Shown: in pieces, positions 25,937-36,697 of the stretch
How positions within the stretch are numbered: position 1 is the stretch's first letter
Layout: every line of letters starts with the position of its first letter
NCBI RefSeq assembly: GCF_032391395.1
Contig: NZ_CP135916.1
Coordinates: forward strand, 558,001 to 622,000
Direction of reading: 5' to 3'
DNA length: 64,000 nucleotides
Origin: Sphingomonas sp. Y38-1Y
GTDB taxonomy: Bacteria; Pseudomonadota; Alphaproteobacteria; Sphingomonadales; Sphingomonadaceae
Position numbers and translations under genes: made by a program
The notes under the pieces: model-generated
Told to the model about the DNA's origin: nothing
Database searches by the model: none
The model's input: only the letters and a program-made list of their open reading frames with translations

Positions 25937-27468
25937 GGGCGGCGATCCTCGCAGGCCTGGCGCTGCTGGGCGCGGCGCCGGTGCCCGCCGACCTCCTGAT
26001 CCGCGGCGGCACGGTGGTGGCGGGCGAGGGCGCGTCCTTCACCGGCGACGTCGCGGTGCGCGGCGACCGCATCGTCGCGGTCGGGCGGAAGCTGAGCCTG
26101 AGCGCGGCGCGGGTGGTGGAGGCGCGCGGCCTGATCGTCGCACCGGGCTTCATCGACCCGCATGCCCATGTCGAGGCCGAGCTGCTCGGCGAGGATGCGC
26201 GCGCGCGGCTGGTGGGCAAGTTCCTGATGCAGGGCGTGACCACCGCCTTCATCGGCAATGACGGCGGCGGCGCGCTGGACAGCGGCGCGGTGCTGGCAAG
26301 TGCAAAGGCGCGGCCGGTCGGGATCAACTATGCGACCTATGTCGGGTTCGGTTCGGTCCGCCGGGCGGTGCTGGGCGAGGCCGACCGCGCACGGACCGCC
26401 ACCGAGCGCGCGCGGATGCAGGCGCTGGTGACGCGGGCGATGTGCGGCGGCGCCCTGGGCCTGTCGAGCGGGCTGTTCTATGCCCCGCAGAGCTTCGCCA
26501 GAACCGACGAGGTCGCCGACGTCGCGCGGGCCGCGGGCAAGCTGGGCGGCTTCTACGACACCCACCTGCGCGACGAATCAAGCTACACGATCGGGCTGGA
26601 GGCGGCGGTCGCAGAGGCGCTGGCGATCGGCCGGCGTGCGGGCGCGCCGGTACATATCGCCCACATCAAGGCGCTGGGCGCGGATGTCGAGGGGCACGCC
26701 CCGCGCGTCATTGCCGCGATCGAGGCGGCACGGGCGGCGGGGCAGCGCGTCACCGCCGACCAATATCCGTGGGATGCGTCGGGCACCTCGCTCGTCGCCG
26801 CGCTGGTGCCGGGCTGGGTTCAGGCGGGCGGGCGCGGGGCGATGCTGGCGCAACTCGACCAGCCAAGGGCGCGATCGGAGATGGCCGAGAATCTCCGTCG
26901 CCGCGGCGGACCGGCGAAGCTGCTGCTGACCGGCGGACCCGCTCCCTATCGCGGGCGCACGCTCGCGGACATCGCCGGCGCGCGCGATCCGGTGGCGGCC
27001 GCGATCGAGGTGATCCGCGTCGAGGATCCGCCGGTCGCCAGCTTCAACCAGTCCGAGCGCGATATCGAGGCGTTCATGCGCCGCCCCTGGGTGATGACGG
27101 GCAGCGACGCCTCGACCGGGCATCCGCGCGCCTATGGCAGCTTCGCGCGCAAATACGCCGTCTATGTGAGGGCGCGGCGCGTGCTCGACCCCGCCGCCTT
27201 TGTGGCGCGCAGTTCGACGCTGGCCGCCGACACGTTCGGGCTCAAGGATCGCGGCCGCATCGCGCCCGGTGCCTTTGCCGATCTCGTGCTGTTCGACCCC
27301 GCCCGCTACGCCGCCCGCGCGACCTATCAGCGGCCGACCGAGCCGGCGGCGGGCGTGGCGATGGTGCTCGTCAACGGACGCGTCGCGGTCGAGGGCGGGC
27401 GGTTGACGGGCGTCGCGGCGGGGCGCGCATTACCGCGGACCCCGCCGGCGGGCGCGTGTCCGCGATGA
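25933..27468 (+). CDS. Exported N-acyl-D-amino-acid deacylase (amidohydrolase family)
   Basis: A 511-residue amidohydrolase of the D-aminoacylase group. It opens with a signal-like segment (VRAAILAGLALLGAAPVPA) and then the small beta-domain LLIRGGTVVAGEGASFTGDV. The metal-site motif is FIDPHAHVE (HxH). Later come FYDTHLRDESSYTIGLEAAV, HIAHIKALG (conserved histidine) and MTGSDASTGHPRAYG with the catalytic aspartate, as in N-acyl-D-amino-acid deacylases. The dehydroalanine/cysteine context of some members was not examined. Export is unusual for this group but has precedent. GTG at 25933 shares GTGA with the dgcA stop. It would free D-amino acids or D-Glu from N-acylated forms outside the cytoplasm. 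Confidence 0.85.
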   Translation: MRAAILAGLALLGAAPVPADLLIRGGTVVAGEGASFTGDVAVRGDRIVAVGRKLSLSAARVVEARGLIVAPGFIDPHAHVEAELLGEDARARLVGKFLMQGVTTAFIGNDGGGALDSGAVLASAKARPVGINYATYVGFGSVRRAVLGEADRARTATERARMQALVTRAMCGGALGLSSGLFYAPQSFARTDEVADVARAAGKLGGFYDTHLRDESSYTIGLEAAVAEALAIGRRAGAPVHIAHIKALGADVEGHAPRVIAAIEAARAAGQRVTADQYPWDASGTSLVAALVPGWVQAGGRGAMLAQLDQPRARSEMAENLRRRGGPAKLLLTGGPAPYRGRTLADIAGARDPVAAAIEVIRVEDPPVASFNQSERDIEAFMRRPWVMTGSDASTGHPRAYGSFARKYAVYVRARRVLDPAAFVARSSTLAADTFGLKDRGRIAPGAFADLVLFDPARYAARATYQRPTEPAAGVAMVLVNGRVAVEGGRLTGVAAGRALPRTPPAGACPR

Positions 27469-28667
27469 TCCGCCGCTGGCTGGCGATCCCCCTGTGGCTG
27501 CGCGTACTCGGCGGGCTGGCGCTCGGCGTCGCGCTTGGGCTCGTCTGGCCCGCCGCGGCGCCCGTTGTAGCGATCGTGGGCGAGCTGTTCGTGCGCGCGA
27601 TCCGGATGCTGGTCGCGCCGATCGTGCTCGTCACCATCGCCGCGGGCATCGCGGGGATGGGCGATGCGCGGCGGCTTGGGCCGCTAGGGTTGCGCACGCT
27701 TGCGCTGTTCGGGGCGACGACCATGGCAGCGGTGGCGATCGGCATGGCGGTGGCGGCGATCGTCCAGCCGGGCGCGGGTACTGCGCTGGGCAGCGGCACC
27801 GCGCTCGGCACGCCGCGCAGCCTGTACGACACCATCGTCGGTATCATTCCCGCCAATCTGGTCGAGGCGTTGGTCAAGGGCGACATGCTCGCGCTCATCT
27901 TCGCCGCGATCCTGATCGGCGCGGGGACGCTGCTGGCGGGCGAAGCGGGACGCCCGTTCGCGCGCGGGCTCCAGTCGATGTCGGCGGTGCTGCTCGCGAT
28001 GGTGCGGCTGGTGATGGAGGCGACGCCGTTCGGCGTGTTCGCGCTGATCGCGGGCGCCGTGGCGTCGAGCGGCGCGGCGATCTTCGAGCGGGTCGGCTGG
28101 CTGGCGTTGTGCGTCGTCATCGGCTCGGCGGCACAGATGGCGCTGGTCCACGCGCCGTTGCTGGCACTCGCCGCGCGTCGATCGCCGCTCGTTTTCTGGC
28201 GCGACAGTGTCGAGGCGCTGGCGATCGCCTTCTCCACCGCGTCGAGCTCGGCAGTGCTGCCGGTGGTGATGCGCTTGGCCGAGACGCGCCACGGCCTCGC
28301 CCCCGCCACCGCGCAGACCGTGCTGCCGGTCGGCGCGGCGATCGGCAAGGACGGGACGGCGATGTATGTCGGGTTGCTGAGCGTCTTCGCCCTGCAGGCG
28401 CTGGGCCATCCGATCGGCGCGGTCGAGGCGCTGGTGATCTGGCTGACCGCGGTGCTCGCGGCCTTCGGGACCGCGCCGGTCCCCTCCGCCTCGCTGTTCA
28501 TGCTCGCCGCGGTGCTGGCGGCGGTGGGCGTGGGCGCGGCGGAGACGGCGCTGATCGTCGGGCTGGTCCTCCCCTTCGACCGGCTGCTCGATATGACGCG
28601 GACGGTGCCGAGCGCATCGGCGAACCTGACCGTCGCCGCCTGCGTCGACCGGTGGGAGCGCGCATGA
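27465..28667 (+). CDS. Dicarboxylate/amino acid:cation symporter (DAACS, GltP/DctA type)
   Basis: A 400-residue inner-membrane transporter with eight hydrophobic helices and two re-entrant loops. AFSTASSSAVLPVV is the serine-rich hairpin-1 motif and GAAIGKDGTAMY stands for the NMDGT metal/substrate motif; lysine in place of the methionine of NMDGT is unusual. AAFGTAPVPSASLF is the second hairpin. The family carries glutamate, aspartate and C4-dicarboxylates with Na+ or H+, so import of D- or L-glutamate released in the periplasm suits the cluster. ATG at 27465 shares ATGA with the deacylase stop; a GTG nine bases upstream is an alternative start. Confidence 0.9.
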   Translation: MIRRWLAIPLWLRVLGGLALGVALGLVWPAAAPVVAIVGELFVRAIRMLVAPIVLVTIAAGIAGMGDARRLGPLGLRTLALFGATTMAAVAIGMAVAAIVQPGAGTALGSGTALGTPRSLYDTIVGIIPANLVEALVKGDMLALIFAAILIGAGTLLAGEAGRPFARGLQSMSAVLLAMVRLVMEATPFGVFALIAGAVASSGAAIFERVGWLALCVVIGSAAQMALVHAPLLALAARRSPLVFWRDSVEALAIAFSTASSSAVLPVVMRLAETRHGLAPATAQTVLPVGAAIGKDGTAMYVGLLSVFALQALGHPIGAVEALVIWLTAVLAAFGTAPVPSASLFMLAAVLAAVGVGAAETALIVGLVLPFDRLLDMTRTVPSASANLTVAACVDRWERA

Positions 28668-30019
28668 GGGTGCTGACGCTGCTGCTGGCGCTCGCCGCCT
28701 GCGCGCCGGTCGCGCGGCCCGGGCCCGCGCCGCCGCCGCTCGCGGACCGCGTGCGGACGATCCTGACGCAGCCCGGGACGCGCTGGGGGCTGCTCGTCGT
28801 CGATGAGGGCGGGCGGGAGATCGTGGCGATCGACCCGGACGCGCGTTTCGTCCCCGCCTCGAACAGCAAGCTGCCCGCGGTGCTCTCGGCGATGACGTCG
28901 GGCGAGCCCGCGCAAGGGACGGCGGTCGCGATCGAGGGCGAGGACGTCGTGCTGATCGGCGCAGGCGACCCGTGGTTGTCGAGCGCCGACGATTGCGCGC
29001 GCGACTGCCTGGCGACCCTCGCCGACGCGGTGGCGGCGCGGACGAAGCGGGTGCGCGACGTGATCGGCGACGACCGGCGCTGGCCCGACGAGCGCTGGGG
29101 GCAGGGGTGGAGCTGGAACAACCTGGCGACGCGGTCGGGCACCGCGATCTCGGCGCTCAGCCTCGACGAGAATGTCACGACGCTGACCGTGCGTCCGGGC
29201 GCGGAGCCGAGCGTCGAGGCGAGCGGCGGCTGGTACACGGTCGAGGCAAGGGTGACGACCGGCACGACGACTGCCCTGTCGGTCGATCGACTGCCCGGCG
29301 AGCGGCGGCTGGTGGTGCGCGGGACGATCGCGGGAACGGCGGCGGTGACGCTCGTCCAATCGATCGACGATCCGGCGCTCTATGCCGCACATCGCCTCGC
29401 CGGGATGCTGCGCGCTAGGGGCGTGGTGGTGGGAGGCACTCGGGTGCGCCATCGCGTCGCCGCCGAACCGGTGGCGGTGGAGGCGCCGGTGCTCGCCCGA
29501 CTGACGCCGCCCGGCGATGACGAGAGCTATGCGCGCACGCTGAAGGCAAGCCAGAACCTGTTCGCCGAGCTGCTGCTTCGCCGCGCGGGCGACGGCAGCG
29601 GCGCGGGCGGGCTGGCGCGCTACGAGGGGCTGTTCGGCGCGGCGGGCGCGGCGCGGACGGGCTGGGACTTCGCCGACGGGTCGGGCATGTCCAACTACAA
29701 CCGGTTGAGCCCGCGCGCGTCGGTGGCGCTGCTGCGCTGGGCGGCGGGGCAGCCGTTCGCGGCGCGGTTCCGCAGCGCACTGGCGGTGGGCGGCGTCGAC
29801 GGCACGCTGGCACAGCGGTTTCGCGGCACGCCGCTCGAGGGGCGGCTCTGGGCCAAGACGGGGTCACTGAGCGGCGCGTCGGCGCTGTCGGGCTATCTCA
29901 CCGCGGCGAGCGGGCGGACGCTGACCTTTGCCGTGTTCGCCAACGACATGCCGTCGGGCGCCGGATCACCGACCGCAGCGATGGACGCCGCGCTGCTCGC
30001 GATCGCGGCGGCGAACTAG
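28664..30019 (+). CDS. dacB: D-alanyl-D-alanine carboxypeptidase/endopeptidase, PBP4 class
   Basis: A 451-residue class C low-molecular-mass penicillin-binding protein. The N terminus MRVLTLLLALAAC has a lipobox (LAAC), so it is probably an outer-membrane lipoprotein. The active-site motifs are SNSK (VPASNSKLPAV), SGMSNYNRLSPRA (the SxN element after the characteristic GSG) and KTG (AKTGSLSGASALSG). The expected accessory domain lies between SxxK and SxN. PBP4 removes terminal D-Ala and opens D-Ala-mDAP cross-links. Its presence as the last gene of the cluster (ATGA overlap with the symporter) points to peptidoglycan as the source of the D-amino acids handled by the upstream enzymes. Confidence 0.92.
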   Translation: MRVLTLLLALAACAPVARPGPAPPPLADRVRTILTQPGTRWGLLVVDEGGREIVAIDPDARFVPASNSKLPAVLSAMTSGEPAQGTAVAIEGEDVVLIGAGDPWLSSADDCARDCLATLADAVAARTKRVRDVIGDDRRWPDERWGQGWSWNNLATRSGTAISALSLDENVTTLTVRPGAEPSVEASGGWYTVEARVTTGTTTALSVDRLPGERRLVVRGTIAGTAAVTLVQSIDDPALYAAHRLAGMLRARGVVVGGTRVRHRVAAEPVAVEAPVLARLTPPGDDESYARTLKASQNLFAELLLRRAGDGSGAGGLARYEGLFGAAGAARTGWDFADGSGMSNYNRLSPRASVALLRWAAGQPFAARFRSALAVGGVDGTLAQRFRGTPLEGRLWAKTGSLSGASALSGYLTAASGRTLTFAVFANDMPSGAGSPTAAMDAALLAIAAAN

Positions 30020-30041
30020 GCTCCGCTCTACCCCACCCAGT

Positions 30042-30146
30042 CACCTCCCCGGCGGAGGCCGGTCCAGTTGGGAAGGCGGATGTTACGGCGCGGAGCGAGC
30101 ATCTCGAACGTGCCCCAACTGGGCCCCGGCCTTCGCCGGGGAGGTG
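30042..30146. repeat. Palindromic intergenic repeat, type A (copy 3)
   Basis: The left arm is CTCCCCGGCGGAGGCCGG, then TCCAGTTGGG. The right arm is CCCAACTGGGCCCCGGCC, then TTCGCCGGGGAGG. Forty bases of unrelated spacer separate them. It follows the end of the D-glutamate operon and may end or stabilise that transcript. Confidence 0.85.
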
Positions 30147-30172
30147 CTCGGGGGCGGAGGTGCAGCCCTAAC

Positions 30173-30262
30173 CCGTTCGTCCTGAGTTTGTCGAAGGACG
30201 TGTTCCGCGCACGTGCTGCGACAGGCCTGTCCTGAGCGGGTCGAAGGGCTCAGCACGAACGG
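30173..30262. repeat. Palindromic intergenic repeat, type D (GTCGAAGG family)
   Basis: The left part is CCGTTCGTCCTGAGTTTGTC then GAAGGACG. The right part has GTCCTGAGCGGGTCGAAGGG then CTCAGCACGAACGG, partly inverted. Repeats with a CTGAG...GTCGAAGG core are common in sphingomonad intergenic DNA. It adjoins the type A copy. Confidence 0.75.
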
Positions 30263-30278
30263 TGGAGAGAGAAGGTTG

Positions 30279-31010
30279 CTACCCCGCCCGCGCCGCCGCG
30301 ATCGCGGCCTTCATCGCGTCGAGCGTGACCGCCCCCGACAGCACGCGATCGCCCACCACCCAGCTCGGCGTGCCGGTCATGCCGAGCTGACCTGCGGTCT
30401 GGAGGTTGCGGGAGATTTCCTGCTCGGCCGCGGGCGTGCGCACGAACGCGCTGCCACGCGCGCGATCGACGCCGGCGCGCGCGATCGCCGCGTCGATCGC
30501 CGGCTGGCTGAGCTGGCCCGCGGCATAGAGCGTGTCGTGATAGGGCTTGAACTTGCCCTGCTCGGCGGCGGCGAGGCTCCATTCGGCGGCGACGCGGCTT
30601 TCGGCGCTCAGCACCGGCAGCTCGCGGAACACGACGCGGATCCGCGGATCGCTGGCGACCAGCTGGTCGAGCATCGGCAGCGACTGCCGGCAATAGCCGC
30701 AGGCATAGTCCATATAGGCGACGACGGTGACGTCGGGGTTCGCCGACCCTTTCCACGCGTCGCCGAACGGCGTGACGATGCCGGCGCGGTTGGCGGCGAC
30801 GGTCTTGCCCGTCTCACGGTCGCGCAGCGCCTGCATCGCTTCCGGGATCATCTCCGGCCGTTCGAGGATCGCGGCGCGTACCGCGTCGGCGCTGACGCCG
30901 GAGGCGGAACCGGCGGGTCGCACGAGCGCATAGATCGCCGCGCCGGCAAAGGCCGCGAGCACGAAGGCGAGCGCGAAAACGACCGGCCGGCCAAGCATCT
31001 TCCCGATCAT
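30279..31010 (-). CDS. DsbA/Com1-like thiol-disulfide oxidoreductase
   Basis: A 243-residue envelope protein anchored by one N-terminal hydrophobic segment (VVFALAFVLAAFAGAAIYALV). The thioredoxin fold carries the redox motif CGYC in VVAYMDYACGYCRQSLPML, and a cis-proline loop in GMTGTPSWVVGD (TP). A helical N-terminal extension before the fold (SADAVRAAILERPEMIPEAMQALRDRE) is typical of the Com1/DSBA-like group. It shares ATGA with the M48 protease gene upstream. Envelope disulfide formation, perhaps for the cysteine-rich hydrolase of the neighbouring operon, is a possible but untested role. Confidence 0.9.
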   Translation of the reverse strand: MIGKMLGRPVVFALAFVLAAFAGAAIYALVRPAGSASGVSADAVRAAILERPEMIPEAMQALRDRETGKTVAANRAGIVTPFGDAWKGSANPDVTVVAYMDYACGYCRQSLPMLDQLVASDPRIRVVFRELPVLSAESRVAAEWSLAAAEQGKFKPYHDTLYAAGQLSQPAIDAAIARAGVDRARGSAFVRTPAAEQEISRNLQTAGQLGMTGTPSWVVGDRVLSGAVTLDAMKAAIAAARAG

Positions 31011-32359
31011 CGCCTGCGCCTGTTCTTCTTGTCTTCCTGCACCGCCACCTCGGCGGTCATCTGGATATCCTGCGCGCGGATATAATCGGGGGTCCCCTGC
31101 GGCAAGCCGGCCATTGCCGCGCGCGCCGAATAGAGTGCGCGGGCATTGTCGCCGGTCAGGCTCGCCTGCTCGGCCGCCGCGAGCGCGGTGCGCGGCCCGT
31201 CGCCCTTGCGCTCGTAGACGGTGCCGAGCTGGTACCAGGCGAACGGGTTCTGGTCGTCGCGCGCCACCGCCTGGCGCAGCACCTTTTCCGCCTCGGGCAG
31301 GTTGATCGGGTCCTCGGTCGCGATCAGCGCGTGGCCGAAGGTGGTGGCGATCAGCGGCTGGAAGTTTGTCGACGCGGTCGCCTGGCGCAGCGGCATCAGC
31401 GCCTGCACCGGCTTGCCCGATTCGAGCAGGATCTGCCCTTCGAGCTCGAGGAAATAGGGATCGTTCGGCGCCGCCTTGACCAGCGCCTCCGCCTCCGCCG
31501 CCGCCTGATCGGGAAAACCGCCCTTGTGATAGGCATAGGCGCGGGCATAGCGCGCCGGCACGCTGGTGTCGGTCTCCGGATATTTGCGCAGCGTGTCCCG
31601 CGATTCACCGACATAGCCGCGAAGTTTGGCCTGCACGCGCTTGAACCGGTCGTCCCATCCCGCCGGAGTCGGGGTGCGCCAGCCGGGCGCGCCGGTCAGG
31701 TCGGCGGTCAAATTGGCGATGCGCTGGCCCGACAGCGGGTGGGTGCGGTTGTACGGATTGTCCTGCGGGATCGCGAGGCGGAATTCCTGGTTCTGGAGCT
31801 TCTTGAAGAACTCCAGCATCCCCTTGCCGCTGATCTTGGCGGTGTTGAGATAGCGGACGCCCGCCGCATCGGCCGAGCTTTCCTGATTGCGCGAAAAGGC
31901 CAGGAAGCTGCCGACCGCCGCCTGCTGCCCCGCCGCCAGGATACCCGCCCCCGCCTCGCCCGCGCCCGCCGCCATCGCGGCGATGCCGAGCACCAGGCTG
32001 AGGATCGAGATGCCGGTCGCCTGTTTCATCATCTGGCCCGACAGCGGCGCGTGGCCGCCGGTCACGTGGCCCAGTTCGTGCGCAATGACGCCCTGGACCT
32101 CGTTGATGTTGTCGGCGGCGTCCAGCAGGCCCGAATGGATATAGACCGCCTGTCCGCCCGCGACGAAGGCGTTGATCGACGGATCGTTGATGAGGACGAT
32201 GCGGACGTTGCGCGGGGACAGCCCCGCCGCCTCGATGATCGGGCGGGAGGCGTCGTTGAGCAGCGCCTCCGTCTCCGCATCGCGCAGGATCGACTGCGCG
32301 CGCGCGGGCTGGACGGCGACCAGCAACAGGAGCGCGAACAAGGCATACAAGCGCTTCAT
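31007..32359 (-). CDS. M48-family metalloprotease with C-terminal TPR-like region (BepA-like)
   Basis: A 450-residue periplasmic zinc protease. It has a signal peptide (MKRLYALFALLLLVAVQPARA), then the M48 domain with VIAHELGHVTGGH (HExxH) and the third zinc ligand in NQESSADAAGVRYL (ExxxD). The hydrophobic stretch ISILSLVLGIAAMAAGAGEA lies between the two motifs as in M48 members. From about residue 260 to the end are helical TPR-like repeats (YAYHKGGFPDQAAAEAEALV; WYQLGTVYERKGDGPRTALA). This architecture matches BepA/YfgC, which degrades stalled outer-membrane assembly intermediates such as LptD. The gene is the first of a two-gene operon with the DsbA-like gene; in E. coli BepA is likewise linked functionally to LptD disulfide exchange. 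Confidence 0.92.
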   Translation of the reverse strand: MKRLYALFALLLLVAVQPARAQSILRDAETEALLNDASRPIIEAAGLSPRNVRIVLINDPSINAFVAGGQAVYIHSGLLDAADNINEVQGVIAHELGHVTGGHAPLSGQMMKQATGISILSLVLGIAAMAAGAGEAGAGILAAGQQAAVGSFLAFSRNQESSADAAGVRYLNTAKISGKGMLEFFKKLQNQEFRLAIPQDNPYNRTHPLSGQRIANLTADLTGAPGWRTPTPAGWDDRFKRVQAKLRGYVGESRDTLRKYPETDTSVPARYARAYAYHKGGFPDQAAAEAEALVKAAPNDPYFLELEGQILLESGKPVQALMPLRQATASTNFQPLIATTFGHALIATEDPINLPEAEKVLRQAVARDDQNPFAWYQLGTVYERKGDGPRTALAAAEQASLTGDNARALYSARAAMAGLPQGTPDYIRAQDIQMTAEVAVQEDKKNRRRR

Positions 32360-32442
32360 GGGGCGGGGTATCGGCGGATTCGCCGCGAGGCGCAACTGGC
32401 GGCCTCGGTTCCTGGCAGGCGAGGGGCTTGGTGGCTCTCCCT

Positions 32443-32524
32443 CGTCATCCCGGCCTTGAGCCGGGATCCCGCTTCTTCTCGGCGGTGGAAGGCAGCGGGA
32501 CCCCGGCTCAAGGCCGGGATGACG
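32443..32524. repeat. Palindromic intergenic repeat, type B (copy 1)
   Basis: The left arm is CGTCATCCCGGCCTTGAGCC then GGGATCCCGCTT. The right arm is AGCGGGACCCCGGCTCAAGG then CCGGGATGACG. It is a near-perfect inverted pair about 20 bases apart, each arm with its own small palindrome. Copies are at 54379-54463 and 56099-56182. Confidence 0.9.
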
Positions 32525-32554
32525 GGTCCTTCGTAGCGGTATGTATGCCCCAAG

Positions 32555-32650
32555 CATCACCCCGGACTTGTTCCGGGGTCCACCGTTGTGCCCGACAAGC
32601 CGCAGCTGAGTACGCGGTTCGGTGGACCCCGGAACAAGTCCGGGGTGGCG
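32555..32650. repeat. Palindromic intergenic repeat, type C (copy 1)
   Basis: The left arm is CACCCCGGACTTGTTCCGGG then GTCCACCG. The right arm is CGGTGGACCCCGGAACAAGT then CCGGGGTG. The inversion is essentially perfect around a 34-base spacer. Copies are at 39558-39655 and 54494-54589. Confidence 0.9.
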
Positions 32651-32767
32651 AAAGAAGAACGGTGGTTGCGCCAGCTAACCCTTAACCACGTCGCAACGCC
32701 TGCGCCGCTACCACCGCCCCGATGCGCTCGCGCCCACCCACCTTCGCGATCGGCTGAGCGCCGGCCG

Positions 32768-34126
32768 ATGCGCGACCTGTTCTTCGTCGGCTTTCTCGGC
32801 GCGCTCCTGCTGCTCGGGCTGCGGCGGCCGTTCCTGCTCGTGCTCGGCTATGTCTATATCGACCTCGTCTCGCCGCAGCGGCTGTCCTATTATCTCCTCT
32901 CCAGCATCCCGATCTCGCTGGTGTTCTTCGCCGCCGCGTTCCTCGGCTGGTTTGCCGCCGACGCAAAGGACGGGTCGCGGTTCAGCGTGCGACAGGGGCT
33001 GATGCTCGCGCTCCTGCTATGGGCGGGCGCCACGCTCAGCGCGTCCGACTTCCCGATCGAGGCGGCACAGAAATGGGACTGGGTGTGGAAGACGCTCGTC
33101 TTCGCGATCTTCCTGCCCTTCACGCTGCGCACGCGGCTGCGCATGGAGGCGCTGGTCGTCTTCATGACGCTGTCGGCCGGGTGGATCATCATCACCGGCG
33201 GGCTCAAGACCGCGCTGTCGGGCGGCGGATACGGCACGCTCAGCCTGGGCGTCGACAACAATGCCGGCCTCTATGAGGGGTCGACGATCGCCACCGTCGC
33301 AATCGCGATGATCCCGCTCATCCTGTGGGCGGTGAAGCACCAGACGATCTTCGAGCAGAAGGGGCTGGTGAAGGCGTTCGGCTATGCCCTCATCTTCGCG
33401 TGCATGCTGATCCCGGTGGGGACGGAGGCGCGCACGGGCCTCATCTGCCTGGCCGTTCTCATCCTCCTCAGCCTCCGCGATACCAAGCGGCGCTTCACCT
33501 ATATCGCGCTGATCGCCGCCGCCGGGCTGGTCGCGATCCCGTTCCTGCCCAAGAGCTTCACCCAGCGGATGGACACGATCCAGGGCTATCAGGGCGACCA
33601 GTCCGCCTCGACCCGGTTGATGGTGTGGAAGTGGACCTGGGATTTCGTCCGCGAGCATCCGACGGGCGGCGGGTTCGCCGCCTATCAGCAGAACGAGTTT
33701 ACCGTGACCACGGTCGAGGTCGCGCCCGACGGCACCGTCCGGTCGGCGCGCGTGGTCGACAAGGGACGCGCCTGGCATTCGAGCTATTTCGAGCTTCTGG
33801 GCGAACTGGGCTTTCCCGGCTTCATCCTGTGGGCGCTGCTCAACGTCGCGGGCCTGATCCGCATGGAGATGCTGCGCCACCGCTTTGCGCGTGCGGGGCC
33901 GGAGGATCGCTGGATCCGCGACCTGGCCGCCGGGCTTCAGGTCGCGCACGTCATCTATCTGGTGGGATCGCTGTTCCTGGCGCTCGCCTTCCAGTCGTTC
34001 TTCTACATGTGGTTCGGGTTGCAGATCGCGCTCGACACCTATGCACGAAGCCGGCTGGCGGCGGACAAGCCGGCCGGGTTCCTTCGTCCGCGCAAGCCGG
34101 CGATTGACCCCAGCCCGGCGGGTTGA
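32768..34126 (+). CDS. O-antigen-ligase-like protein (exosortase-A-associated O-glycosylation ligase, DUF5935)
   Basis: A 452-residue integral membrane protein with about ten helices. The N terminus, MRDLFFVGFLGALLLLGLRR followed by PFLLVLGYVYIDLVSPQRLSYY, is the DUF5935 signature of the putative O-glycosylation ligase group seen with exosortase/PEP-CTERM systems. The large periplasmic loop characteristic of WaaL/Wzy proteins is at about residues 265-350 and includes STRLMVWKWTWDFVREHP and the conserved histidine in AWHSSYFELLGELGFPG. The upstream ATG codons lie inside a palindromic repeat, so the start at 32768 is firm by exclusion. No exosortase or glycan-synthesis genes are in the window. 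The gene is probably an isolated member of a dispersed exopolysaccharide or protein-glycosylation system. Confidence 0.85.
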   Translation: MRDLFFVGFLGALLLLGLRRPFLLVLGYVYIDLVSPQRLSYYLLSSIPISLVFFAAAFLGWFAADAKDGSRFSVRQGLMLALLLWAGATLSASDFPIEAAQKWDWVWKTLVFAIFLPFTLRTRLRMEALVVFMTLSAGWIIITGGLKTALSGGGYGTLSLGVDNNAGLYEGSTIATVAIAMIPLILWAVKHQTIFEQKGLVKAFGYALIFACMLIPVGTEARTGLICLAVLILLSLRDTKRRFTYIALIAAAGLVAIPFLPKSFTQRMDTIQGYQGDQSASTRLMVWKWTWDFVREHPTGGGFAAYQQNEFTVTTVEVAPDGTVRSARVVDKGRAWHSSYFELLGELGFPGFILWALLNVAGLIRMEMLRHRFARAGPEDRWIRDLAAGLQVAHVIYLVGSLFLALAFQSFFYMWFGLQIALDTYARSRLAADKPAGFLRPRKPAIDPSPAG

Positions 34127-34143
34127 TACCGCCGCACCCGATT

Positions 34144-34217
34144 GCGGGTATAGCACAATGGTAGTGCAGCAGCCTTCCAAGCTGAATACGCGGGTTCGAT
34201 TCCCGCTACCCGCTCCA
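34144..34217 (+). tRNA. tRNA-Gly (anticodon TCC)
   Basis: A 74-nt cloverleaf. The acceptor GCGGGTA pairs with TACCCGC, the D arm is GCAC...GTGC, the anticodon loop is CTTCCAA, the T arm is CGGGT-TCGATTC-CCGCT in the usual register, and the discriminator T is followed by encoded CCA. It lies 17 bases after the ligase stop and upstream of the thiC leader. The top pair of the anticodon stem (27-43) is G/A. Confidence 0.95.
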
Positions 34218-34263
34218 TCCCTTCCGCTTGCACGCCGCGCCGCCCGCGCCTAGACCCCTCGCG

Positions 34264-36693
<2,430 letters not shown>

Positions 36694-36697
<4 letters not shown>

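Larger units (their letters stand above)
32360..32767. other. 408-base intergenic region filled by two palindromic repeats
   Basis: This gap lies between the divergent protease and O-glycosylation-ligase genes. It holds the type B repeat at 32443-32524 and the type C repeat at 32555-32650. The remaining ~117 bases before the ligase start show no coding potential and no clear promoter motif that I can defend. Promoters for both flanking operons must lie here. Confidence 0.7.

Noticed and set aside
13041..32650. Reading the palindromic repeats simply as Rho-independent terminators
   Set aside because: They lack T tracts, occur between divergent genes as well as after genes, and have conserved arms shared between distant loci, which fits REP/BIME-like elements better.
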